From UBA10329 sp964500205 (GTDB taxonomy: Bacteria > Bacteroidota > Bacteroidia > UBA10329), in assembly GCA_964500205.1 (NCBI GenBank), contig CAZCNS010000014.1:1-64000 (forward strand): 64,000 bases of DNA. The letters run 5' to 3'. Under the pieces are notes generated by a model, which had not been told where the DNA came from, did not search any database, and saw only the letters and a list, made by a program, of their open reading frames with translations. Made by a program: the position numbers and the translations under genes. Of the stretch, positions 43,272 to 51,215 are shown piece after piece. Within the stretch, counting starts at the first letter, position 1; the number at the start of each line of letters is the position of its first letter.

Positions 43272-45155
43272 ATGTCCATATCATATCTGAAAATCGTTGC
43301 CGCCATGCTGTTCCTTATTGTAGGACAGGCGCATGCCCAATTGCCCGCATTCCTGGGTGCCGAGGGTTATGGACGTATGGCACAAGGCGGAAGAGGAGGC
43401 AGCGTAATTGAGGTGACGAACCTTAGCGATGCGGGGCCGGGATCGCTGCGGGCGGCTTTGGATGCCAATGGGCCGCGCACCATCGTGTTCCGCACGGGAG
43501 GCGTCATAGACCTTCATAGCGAGCTACAGATCCATAACCCCTTCGTGACTATCGCAGCTCAGACCGCTCCCGGTGATGGAATCGTGCTGCGCAACTTCGG
43601 CCTTAGCATATTCACGCATGATGTCATCATCCGTGGGTTGCGCATCCGTCCTGCGGACGGGCTGCATACCCTGAGTCCTGAAAATCGGGATTGCCTCAGC
43701 TTGCAGAACGGTGCGTACAACATCATGGTGGATCACTGCTCGTTCAGTTGGGCGATAGATGAGAACGTGAATCTGTGGACAGGTTCGCACCATGCCAGTA
43801 TTCAATGGTGTGTGATCAGCGAGGCGTTGTATAAAAGTGTGCATCCGAAAGGCCCCCACAGTATGGGGATGCTGGTGGGTGACGGTTCACATAGTGTGTC
43901 GGTGCATCACAACCTTTTTGCCCACAACAACGACCGCAATCCGCTCTTTGTGGGCGGAACGGACCTGGAATTCATCAATAATCTTGTCTTTGACTGGGGC
44001 CATGGTGGCAGTTACCACGAAGGTGGAGCGCAGATCAGGGCCGACATTGTGGGAAATACTTGGATACCGTTTACAGGGGTGATAGATTTGGATGAACTAC
44101 CGATCTCCATCGACTTTGACATTGACAACAACCTTGGTTCGCTGCTCCACATCAGCGGCAATACTTGGCCAGGCGGACCTTTCCTCACCCAGCAGCAGAT
44201 AGCTTCGTTCGGGGCCAATGGTGCGCTGTTCCCCAGCAGTTCGGTGCTTTCAGATGCTTCCACTGTGACTGCCGATGAAGTTACAGAGATACGTACCGCA
44301 GTGCCTGCTTGGGCAGGGGCCATCCACCCGCAGCGCGATGCCACCGACCTGCGCGTTTGGCAGCAGTTGGCAGACAGCACAGGTGGTCTGCTCGACTGTG
44401 TGCGCAGTGGCCCCATTGCGCTCGACAGCGGAACGGTCATCTCTGCCAATCTCAACAGCATCACATACAGTCTGCTGGACGATGCCATCAAGTATTCGCC
44501 CGAAGGTCGCAGGATTCAAATTACCAGTGGTACAGGTGCAGGACAGATACGCACGGGGCTTGATATGACAGTGGTGGACGAGTTGAACCAAGTGATCACT
44601 TCCAATGTCGATGCAGCATGGCAAGAGGCGCCCGATGCCACCTCGCAGTTCCGCATCTCGGCCTATTGCCTTAACACACTGAACGGATATCCCGTCTATG
44701 TCAACGGCCAGCCCTACACAGATAACGACCACGATGGCATGCCCGATGACTGGGAACTCGCACAGGGGCTGAACCCTGAAGACGCATCTGACAGAAACGG
44801 TACTGACCTCAGCGAAGAAAACTACACCAACTTGGAGGTCTTCTTAAATGGATATTACACGGATACGCCTTTGACAGTTGATGAACCCCTCGATGAGGCC
44901 GGTCTGAGCATTCAACCCAATCCATTCTCAGATGCCACAATCATCCAACTACTGGGCAATGGTCATTCAAGTGCTGTTGCAGAGATTTTTAGCACTGACG
45001 GCCGTCTTGTGACTGACCTTGACTCCAATGGCAATGGTCAATTCATGTGGAACGGCACGGATACCCAAGGGCGTCTAATGCCCAACGGCCTGTACATCGT
45101 CCGGATAGCAACGCCAAGTGAAAATGCGACCGGCAGGTTGGTGCTGATACGATAA
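43272..45155 (+). CDS. pectate-lyase-like secreted protein with T9SS tail
   Basis: 627 residues. Signal peptide (MLFLIVGQAHAQ), then a right-handed parallel beta-helix typical of pectate lyases: FLGAEGYGRMAQGGRGG, VTNLSDAGPGSLRAAL, GVIDLHSELQI, DHCSFSWAIDENVNLW. A calcium-binding-type acidic segment (TDNDHDGMPDDWELAQGLNPEDASDRNGTDL) precedes the C-terminal T9SS type A sorting domain (IQPNPFSDATIIQLL...NGLYIVRIATPSENATGRLVLIR). Probably cleaves a uronic-acid polysaccharide outside the cell; whether pectin is the substrate is uncertain. Confidence 0.92.
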   Translation: MSISYLKIVAAMLFLIVGQAHAQLPAFLGAEGYGRMAQGGRGGSVIEVTNLSDAGPGSLRAALDANGPRTIVFRTGGVIDLHSELQIHNPFVTIAAQTAPGDGIVLRNFGLSIFTHDVIIRGLRIRPADGLHTLSPENRDCLSLQNGAYNIMVDHCSFSWAIDENVNLWTGSHHASIQWCVISEALYKSVHPKGPHSMGMLVGDGSHSVSVHHNLFAHNNDRNPLFVGGTDLEFINNLVFDWGHGGSYHEGGAQIRADIVGNTWIPFTGVIDLDELPISIDFDIDNNLGSLLHISGNTWPGGPFLTQQQIASFGANGALFPSSSVLSDASTVTADEVTEIRTAVPAWAGAIHPQRDATDLRVWQQLADSTGGLLDCVRSGPIALDSGTVISANLNSITYSLLDDAIKYSPEGRRIQITSGTGAGQIRTGLDMTVVDELNQVITSNVDAAWQEAPDATSQFRISAYCLNTLNGYPVYVNGQPYTDNDHDGMPDDWELAQGLNPEDASDRNGTDLSEENYTNLEVFLNGYYTDTPLTVDEPLDEAGLSIQPNPFSDATIIQLLGNGHSSAVAEIFSTDGRLVTDLDSNGNGQFMWNGTDTQGRLMPNGLYIVRIATPSENATGRLVLIR

Positions 45156-45253
45156 TCGGAACATAAGCCCGGCATCAGTGATCGGCATGAGTCTACGGCC
45201 CTGCGGATTTATGGCTTGCTGCCCATTAAGGTTGACGACCGTTTGTGCCAAGC

Positions 45254-45646
45254 TCACTTGCGCACGGTGCGCGACACCGCGAAGGCCCAATAGATGAGCA
45301 AAGGATGGATTGCCACTAACCGCAGCCAAGCCACCCATTGAGGGACACACAATCCCTCGCCAACACACCCTCCGATCTGAATGAAATGCACATGGGAGGG
45401 AACGAACAGCACCAGCAACACAATGATACCGAGAGATGCTGCCCTCCTTGTTGCCGGATACAGCACTCCCACGCCCAGCATGATCTCTATCACCCCTGAA
45501 GCCGAATTCAAGAAATCCTTGAAAGGCAGATAATCCGGTATCAGCGGGAGGTAGAAATCAGGATTGATGAAGTGGTTTGCCCCAGCGACCGCGTAGAACA
45601 ACCCCAAGGAATATGTAAGCGCGCTCTGCATCATGTCAATGACCAT
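45254..45646 (-). CDS. DoxX-family membrane protein
   Basis: 130 residues with four membrane segments; GLFYAVAGANHFINPDFYLPLIPDYLP and SGVIEIMLGVGVLYPATRRAA are typical of DoxX-like proteins. The function of the family is poorly defined, with links to redox and thiosulfate metabolism. It overlaps the upstream membrane-protein gene by 16 bases, so the two are one operon. Confidence 0.85.
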   Translation of the reverse strand: MVIDMMQSALTYSLGLFYAVAGANHFINPDFYLPLIPDYLPFKDFLNSASGVIEIMLGVGVLYPATRRAASLGIIVLLVLFVPSHVHFIQIGGCVGEGLCVPQWVAWLRLVAIHPLLIYWAFAVSRTVRK

Positions 45647-46014
45647 CTATGTTCCGTGTGAACCTTTTTGAGTATTACGAAGAAAGGTATCCACCAGATC
45701 AGGTCGTTGGTGATCAGCATGTATGAGAAGCTGAACGGAACATGCCCTTGGACATAATTGACCACAAACCCGATAGGCCCGAAAACCTTACCCAGGAACC
45801 CGACTGCCACTATGGGCCAATGCCGAACAGGATCATAGCTCGCCCACCAATATCCGAGTCCGTAGACCCCTATCACCATTCCCATTCCTTGCCAGACCAC
45901 AGGATGGTTGATCGCTTCCATGCCCGTAAGCTCAAAATAATGCTGCGGGAACAATACCACCCAAGCACCCCAAAGGAGGTTGTAGACCGCTGCCAACCGG
46001 AGTGTAGTGCTCAT
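45631..46014 (-). CDS. small four-helix membrane protein
   Basis: 127 residues from the ATG at 46014 (an in-frame ATG 8 codons upstream is possible). The N-terminal TLRLAAVYNLLWGAWVVLFPQHYFEL and GVYGLGYWWASYDPVRHWPIVAVGFLGKVFGPIGF recur in a family of Bacteroidota membrane proteins without known function. Coupled to the DoxX gene. Confidence 0.75.
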   Translation of the reverse strand: MSTTLRLAAVYNLLWGAWVVLFPQHYFELTGMEAINHPVVWQGMGMVIGVYGLGYWWASYDPVRHWPIVAVGFLGKVFGPIGFVVNYVQGHVPFSFSYMLITNDLIWWIPFFVILKKVHTEHRWSLT

Positions 46015-46084
46015 CGATGAGAGAACACCCCGAAGCATAAAAAGTTGAGGCTGCGCCTGAACCAGACCACATCATCGCCAAAGG

Positions 46085-47206
46085 TCACAGCTGATCGACC
46101 ACCTGCCTGATGGCGTCCTCCCAGTTGAAGCGCTTCTGGCGGGCATTGCGCGGCTTGCGGTTCAGCGATACGATGATGATGTTCTTGGCTCGGTTCACGT
46201 ACAGATACTGCCTGTACAGCCCTATGGCCATGAAGTCATCGTAGTTCTTGTAGCCGATATACCAGCTATGATGGTAACCAAAGGTGCCGCCCTCGGTGGT
46301 ATCGCGGGAAATGGAGTGATTGACCCAGTCGCGATCGAGCAGTTGCTGCCCCTCCCAATTGCCTCCATTGAGGTAGAGACGGCCCAGCTTGGCATAATCG
46401 CGGGCGGTGGCCTGAAGGCAACAGTATGGCTTGACGCGGTCATGGCGGTCGGTGCTCCAGCGGGCGGTCTGCTCCATGCCGAGAGGCTTCCATAGCTTCT
46501 GCTCCAGATAAGCATTGAGCGGTGCGCCTGTCTGTTTCTCGAGGATAAGCCCCAGCAGTAGCGTGTTGATGTTCATGTAGGCCTGCACCTTGCCCGGCTC
46601 ATGGTGGAAACGGATGTGCCGCCTCACCTTGCGGAGGTCGTTGCCGTAGTAGAGCAGCCCATCGACCGTGAGCGGATGGAACAACCCTGAAGTATGGTTA
46701 AGCAGATGTTCGATGGTAAGCCTCTGGTAGCGGGGGTCATCGCTCAGATCGGGCAAGTAATCGACCACAAGGTCACACTCAGAGCCGATGAGACTGTCCT
46801 GTAATGCAAAGCCCACCAAAGCTGAAACAAACGACTTGGCCACGGAATAAGACGGGAAAAGTGCCTGCGGGTCTTCCTCACGGTAGCGCTCGTAGACCAC
46901 CGTGTCGTTGCGGATGATGACAAACGCCTGACTGGGATGATAACTCAACAGGCTATCGAGATAAAGTCGGTCGTAGAAGCGCGAGGACCAGTCGTTTACC
47001 AGAACCTTCCTGCCCAGATCGGCCGTGGAGGCATCTCTGAAACGGAATGGCACTTCCGGGGCCTTCACCTCCAACGCGGGCATCCGGTTCACATCCTTGT
47101 AGTCAGGGGCCAAAAGCACGAAAGAGCGGGCAGGCATGCCGCAGCTGCTCCAAAACAAGACCGGAGCCAAGGACAACAACACGAAAAAACCTCTCAACAC
47201 ACTCAT
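46085..47206 (-). CDS. serine beta-lactamase-like hydrolase, lipoprotein
   Basis: 373 residues. Lipobox-like SSC at residue 22. Class C beta-lactamase/esterase fold with SVAKS (Ser121-x-x-Lys124), Tyr-x-Asn in YMNIN, and a His in GYHHSWYIGY in the KTG region. More likely an esterase or peptidase than an antibiotic-resistance enzyme, as in most of this family. The start is the ATG at 47206. Confidence 0.87.
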   Translation of the reverse strand: MSVLRGFFVLLSLAPVLFWSSCGMPARSFVLLAPDYKDVNRMPALEVKAPEVPFRFRDASTADLGRKVLVNDWSSRFYDRLYLDSLLSYHPSQAFVIIRNDTVVYERYREEDPQALFPSYSVAKSFVSALVGFALQDSLIGSECDLVVDYLPDLSDDPRYQRLTIEHLLNHTSGLFHPLTVDGLLYYGNDLRKVRRHIRFHHEPGKVQAYMNINTLLLGLILEKQTGAPLNAYLEQKLWKPLGMEQTARWSTDRHDRVKPYCCLQATARDYAKLGRLYLNGGNWEGQQLLDRDWVNHSISRDTTEGGTFGYHHSWYIGYKNYDDFMAIGLYRQYLYVNRAKNIIIVSLNRKPRNARQKRFNWEDAIRQVVDQL

Positions 47207-47334
47207 TATCAATAAATAAAATAGGAATTTGCCGCCAAAGGCACACTTGCCGTGAAGTTCGCTTAAAACAGGTTAACAAACAAGCAACATAAAAGATGAT
47301 GAACAGCCAACAAAACTCCGGAAACACCTCACGG

Positions 47335-47342
47335 TATATTCG
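47335..47342 (+). promoter_or_regulatory. -7 element TATATTCG
   Basis: One mismatch to TAnnTTTG; 5 bases before the ATG at 47348. Confidence 0.55.
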
Positions 47343-47347
47343 CGGCC

Positions 47348-48241
47348 ATGGCGCAGAGCGAGAGCATCTTCCTACCTGTGAACAGCACAGACACCCTGCA
47401 TATCAAGCGCTGGCGCACCGACCCTGACGGCCCTGCGGTGCTGTTGATACACGGCTCGATCGAGAACGGGCGCATCTTCTACTCCGAGAGCGGAAAAGGA
47501 TTCGCACCCTTCTTGGCAGAACTGGGTTACGATGTGTTCGTGCCCGACCTGCGCGGCAGAGGCAAGAGCACACCCGCCATCGGTCCAGATGCGGACTTCG
47601 GACAGATGGACATGGTAGCTACCGACATTCCGCTGCTCATTAACCATGTGAAGGAGGTAAAGGGCAATGATGCGCTGTGGATCGGTGCGCACTCTTGGGG
47701 CGGCAATCTCGCTATGGCCTCCTATGCCCGGTTTCCGGAAATGGCCGACATCAAAGGATTCATCTTCTTCGGTGTGAAGCGCAGGGTCACCGTATGGAAT
47801 GCGGAACGGCTCTTCAAACTCAGTTTCGGATGGCGCATCGTGGCCCCCTTGGCCATTGCCCTCAACGGCTATCTGCCAGCCGTTAGCATGAAGATGGGGG
47901 CCGACAACGAGAGCCGGCTGCTTTTCACCGAGACCAATTTCTGGCTGGACCACAAGACATGGACCGACCCAAGGGACGGATTCGACTACGGAAAGGCATT
48001 GAGACAGCTCAAAGTCCCGCCTGTGCTATCGCTCACAGGTACTGCCGACAAGGTGCTGGGCCATCCGCGTGACTGCCAGAACCTGATGAACGAGATCAAT
48101 ACATCAGACGGCACGTTCAAGTCCATCGGCAAGGCCACCGGCCATCGCCATGACTACGACCACATCGACCTTGTGACCCACAAGGATGCGCCTGAAGATC
48201 ACTTCGCCATGGTAGTGGATTGGATGAGGGAGAGGGGCTGA
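47348..48241 (+). CDS. alpha/beta hydrolase
   Basis: 297 residues, cytoplasmic (no signal peptide). VLLIHGSIENGR (oxyanion segment), FVPDLRGRGKS, nucleophile elbow GAHSWGGN, and a late Asp/His in TGTADKVLGHPRD and DYDHIDLVTHKDAPEDH. Resembles lysophospholipase- or thioesterase-type hydrolases. Substrate unknown. Confidence 0.85.
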   Translation: MAQSESIFLPVNSTDTLHIKRWRTDPDGPAVLLIHGSIENGRIFYSESGKGFAPFLAELGYDVFVPDLRGRGKSTPAIGPDADFGQMDMVATDIPLLINHVKEVKGNDALWIGAHSWGGNLAMASYARFPEMADIKGFIFFGVKRRVTVWNAERLFKLSFGWRIVAPLAIALNGYLPAVSMKMGADNESRLLFTETNFWLDHKTWTDPRDGFDYGKALRQLKVPPVLSLTGTADKVLGHPRDCQNLMNEINTSDGTFKSIGKATGHRHDYDHIDLVTHKDAPEDHFAMVVDWMRERG

Positions 48242-48250
48242 AGCTTTTCA

Positions 48251-48258
48251 TAACTTTG
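48251..48258 (+). promoter_or_regulatory. -7 element TAACTTTG of the MNT-HEPN pair
   Basis: Exact TAnnTTTG match, 24 bases before the mntA ATG. Confidence 0.65.
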
Positions 48259-48282
48259 AATCCGTAACATTTACAATGCACC

Positions 48283-48606
48283 ATGCTGACACTCGACAAA
48301 AACATTGACGGGATAAGGATGCTTTGCAACCTTCACAAGGTGGGCAGTCTGTTTGCCTTTGGATCGGTGACGTCCGACCGTTTCACAGAGCGTAGTGACA
48401 TAGACATGGTGGTGAGGTTCAGGGAAATAGACCTTGAGACCTATGCCGACAACTATTTCAGTCTCAAAGAAGGACTTGAGAAACTATTTGAGCGAAACAT
48501 TGACCTTTTAGAGGAACAGGCCATTCGCAACCCGGTGATTCTACATGAGATCGAACGGTCCAAAAAACTCATCTATGGACAAGGAGATCAGAGCATGGCT
48601 GCATGA
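48283..48606 (+). CDS. mntA: MntA-like nucleotidyltransferase antitoxin
   Basis: 107 residues of the minimal nucleotidyltransferase (MNT) type. The active-site signature GSVTSDRFTERSDIDMVV (Gly-Ser then Asp-x-Asp) is intact. In studied pairs this antitoxin transfers AMP to a Tyr of the HEPN toxin. Overlaps the toxin gene by 32 bases. Confidence 0.9.
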   Translation: MLTLDKNIDGIRMLCNLHKVGSLFAFGSVTSDRFTERSDIDMVVRFREIDLETYADNYFSLKEGLEKLFERNIDLLEEQAIRNPVILHEIERSKKLIYGQGDQSMAA

Positions 48607-48928
48607 CATCCTAATGGCCATTGATGAGATCGATGGCTACTTCGAGGACAGGCCGAAGCTCTTCGCAGAATTTGCAGGAGACACGAGAACCAAACGGGCC
48701 GTGGAACGCGACCTCGAGATCATTGGTGAGGCCGTAAACAGAATCCTTAAAAAAGACCGTTCGTTCCAGATAGTCCATGCCCGAAACATCATAGGGACAC
48801 GCAATAGAATTGCGCATTGCTATGATTTCGTTTCAGACGAACTCCTTTGGAGCATCGTCATCAACCATCTGCCGAGACTGAGGTCGGAGATAGAGGCGAC
48901 AATAAGAAATCAGCAATCGCCTTCATAA
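48575..48928 (+). CDS. hepT: HepT-like HEPN RNase toxin
   Basis: 117 residues, all-helical HEPN protein. The catalytic and AMP-acceptor motif Rx4HxY is present as Arg76-NRIA-His81-C-Tyr83 in GTRNRIAHCY. With mntA it forms a type VII toxin-antitoxin pair; the toxin cleaves RNA unless its Tyr is adenylylated. The ATG at 48575 is chosen because it starts the family helix MDKEIRAWLHDIL. Confidence 0.92.
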   Translation: MDKEIRAWLHDILMAIDEIDGYFEDRPKLFAEFAGDTRTKRAVERDLEIIGEAVNRILKKDRSFQIVHARNIIGTRNRIAHCYDFVSDELLWSIVINHLPRLRSEIEATIRNQQSPS

Positions 48929-48935
48929 ACTGCCG

Positions 48936-50267
48936 TCAATCCCTCATCGCTAGGATGTACCGCTCATCATGCTGGCTAACATCGAGACCATCGATCTCCT
49001 GCTGCTCACTCACACGCATGGGAATCAACGCATTGGTGATGACATAGAGCAAGTAGCTGCCTCCGAAAGTGAACACCACCACAATGACCAGTGCGAGCAT
49101 GTGCTTGAGGAACAGATCGGTCTCACCGGTTATCAGTCCGCCTTCGGTGGCAAAAACCCCGGTCGCTATCATGCCCACGATTCCACCGATTCCATGGCAG
49201 GGAAACACATCGAGCGTATCATCAAGAGACGAACGTGACTTGATGTGAACGGCCACGTTGCTGATGATGCTCGCAATGACACCGATGAAAATACTGGCCC
49301 CCAGGTCGACAAAACCTGCGGCAGGTGTGATAGCCACGAGCCCCACCACGGCACCGATGCACCCCCCGAGCGCTGACGGCTTGCGCCCCTGAACCGCATC
49401 AAACAGCAGCCACGCCAGCATGGCCGCAGCCGAGGCGAGGTTGGTATTGACGAAAGCCGTGACGGCTAAAGTGTCCGCAGCAAGTGCGCTGCCAGCGTTG
49501 AAACCGAACCAACCGAACCAGAGCAGCCCAGTGCCTAAGAGCACGTAAGGGATGTTCACCGGATTGCTTACGTGACCCTGCTCAAGATGCACCTTTCTGC
49601 GGCCAAGGAACATTGCCCCCGCAAGAGCAGCCATACCGGCAGAGATGTGAACCACCGTTCCACCAGCGAAATCAAGTACGCCCCACTGCATCAGAAACCC
49701 GTCTGGGTGCCATGTCCAATGCGCAAGTGGACAGTAAATGAACACGCAGAAAAGCACCATGAAAAGGATGTAGGCCCAGAACCTCACACGCTCTGCAAAA
49801 CCACCGGTTATAAGGGCCGGGGCTATGATCGCGAACTTGAGCTGAAACGATGCGAACAGAATGAAAGGAATGGTGCTTCCGATCCCAGGGTGCGCGGCAG
49901 TTCCCACATTGTCGAAGAAAAAGAAGGTCATCGGATTGCCGATGAAACCCCCGATGGAATCACCGAAGCTCAGGCTGAACCCGACCACGTACCACAGAAT
50001 ACTGATGACTCCAAGTGCCACGAAACTCTGCAACATGGTACTGATGATGTTCTTGTGTGAGACCATGCCCCCGTAGAAGTAACTAAGCCCGGGGGTCATC
50101 AGCAGCACGAGGCCCGCAGCAGTGATGAGCCAAGCTAGATCGCCAGAGTTGAAATCCGCCATATCTCCCTCTGGATGGAAGGCGGGAAAAATCACACCTA
50201 TCAGACAGACGAGAAGTAAGAGGCCAAGACTGATCTTGGCATAAACGGAGCGCATTTTCTTCGACAT
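48936..50267 (-). CDS. amtB: ammonium transporter
   Basis: 443 residues, about eleven membrane segments. Amt motifs: LMTPGLSYFYGGMVSHKN, FAGGTVVHISAGMAALAGA (first pore His), FPCHGIGGIVGMIATGVFA (second pore His) and GCIGAVVGLVAITPAAGFV. Transports NH4+/NH3 under nitrogen limitation. No PII (GlnK) gene is adjacent, unlike many amtB loci. A near-consensus TTCCTTTG lies about 20 bases upstream. The gap to the next gene holds a small hairpin (CCCCT...AGGGG, about 50322-50340). Confidence 0.97.
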   Translation of the reverse strand: MSKKMRSVYAKISLGLLLLVCLIGVIFPAFHPEGDMADFNSGDLAWLITAAGLVLLMTPGLSYFYGGMVSHKNIISTMLQSFVALGVISILWYVVGFSLSFGDSIGGFIGNPMTFFFFDNVGTAAHPGIGSTIPFILFASFQLKFAIIAPALITGGFAERVRFWAYILFMVLFCVFIYCPLAHWTWHPDGFLMQWGVLDFAGGTVVHISAGMAALAGAMFLGRRKVHLEQGHVSNPVNIPYVLLGTGLLWFGWFGFNAGSALAADTLAVTAFVNTNLASAAAMLAWLLFDAVQGRKPSALGGCIGAVVGLVAITPAAGFVDLGASIFIGVIASIISNVAVHIKSRSSLDDTLDVFPCHGIGGIVGMIATGVFATEGGLITGETDLFLKHMLALVIVVVFTFGGSYLLYVITNALIPMRVSEQQEIDGLDVSQHDERYILAMRD

Positions 50268-50484
50268 GGCAGCTTTGATTTTGAGATTCGCAAAGGAATA
50301 AAATGCTTTTTCAATAACAACCCCTCAATATATAAGGGGCATAGAACATTTTTCAATCATTTTTCAACCAAGACCCCACCATCCTAAGCACTAATTGGGA
50401 AATAATATCGATGAACATCCGTTGGCCCTCTGAGCAGATATTCTCAGAGCCTGAACCTACCTTTCGGACATCAAACCCAATGTG

Positions 50485-51210
50485 ATGAGACATCTTCCTG
50501 CCATCCTCTTTTCCTCAGCCATAGTCATCTCGAGCGTATTCCTCAGCAGAGCATACGTTGAACGAACGCGTTCGTCAGGCACCATCAGCGTGACTGGCAT
50601 GGGCAGCAAGGATTTTTCCTCCGACCTCATCGTATGGTCTGGAAGATTTACACGCGAAAACCAGAACCTACAGCAGGCCTACGCGCAGCTGGAACGGGAC
50701 AAGCAGGTGACGCAGGAATACCTCGTATCCAAGGGCATTCCGGCATCAGGCACTGTTTGGAGTGCGGTGGAGACATTGGAGAAGACCCGCCCCATCTATC
50801 GCAACGGGGATTACGCAGGTCAGGAATTCGTAGCATTCCAACTCACTCAGTCCATTCAGATAGAATCGAAGGAAGTAGCCATGGTGGAGGAGCTGTCGAG
50901 GTCCATCACCGAGCTGCTGAATCAAGGGGTCACCTTTTACTCCGATGCTCCGCGCTACTATTTCACCGGACTCGCGGACCTGAAGATCGAAATGATCGCC
51001 AAAGCCACGGAGGACGCCCGCATCAGAGCTGAGAACATCGCCAACAACAGCGGTGGGAGCCTTGGTGAACTGCGGTCGGCAAGGATGGGCGTGTTTCAGA
51101 TCACGGGACAGAACAGCACCGAGGAGTACAGCTGGGGCGGTGCCTACAACACCTCAGACAAGCACAAGACCGCAAGCATCACCATGCGCTTGGACTACGC
51201 CACGAAATAA
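50485..51210 (+). CDS. SIMPL-domain (DUF541) exported protein
   Basis: 241 residues. An N-terminal uncleaved or cleaved signal (LPAILFSSAIVISSVFLSRAYVER), then the SIMPL/DUF541 repeat pattern: TISVTGMGSKDFSSDLIVWSG, SRSITELLNQGVTF and KATEDARIRAENIANNSGGSLG near the end. Family members are periplasmic and linked to stress tolerance and signalling, with no defined biochemistry. The ATG at 50485 is preferred to a GTG immediately before it. Confidence 0.87.
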   Translation: MRHLPAILFSSAIVISSVFLSRAYVERTRSSGTISVTGMGSKDFSSDLIVWSGRFTRENQNLQQAYAQLERDKQVTQEYLVSKGIPASGTVWSAVETLEKTRPIYRNGDYAGQEFVAFQLTQSIQIESKEVAMVEELSRSITELLNQGVTFYSDAPRYYFTGLADLKIEMIAKATEDARIRAENIANNSGGSLGELRSARMGVFQITGQNSTEEYSWGGAYNTSDKHKTASITMRLDYATK

Positions 51211-51215
51211 CATCG

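Noticed and set aside
46085..47206. Antibiotic-resistance beta-lactamase
   Set aside because: Motifs show only the general serine-hydrolase family; a lipoprotein esterase or peptidase is more likely.
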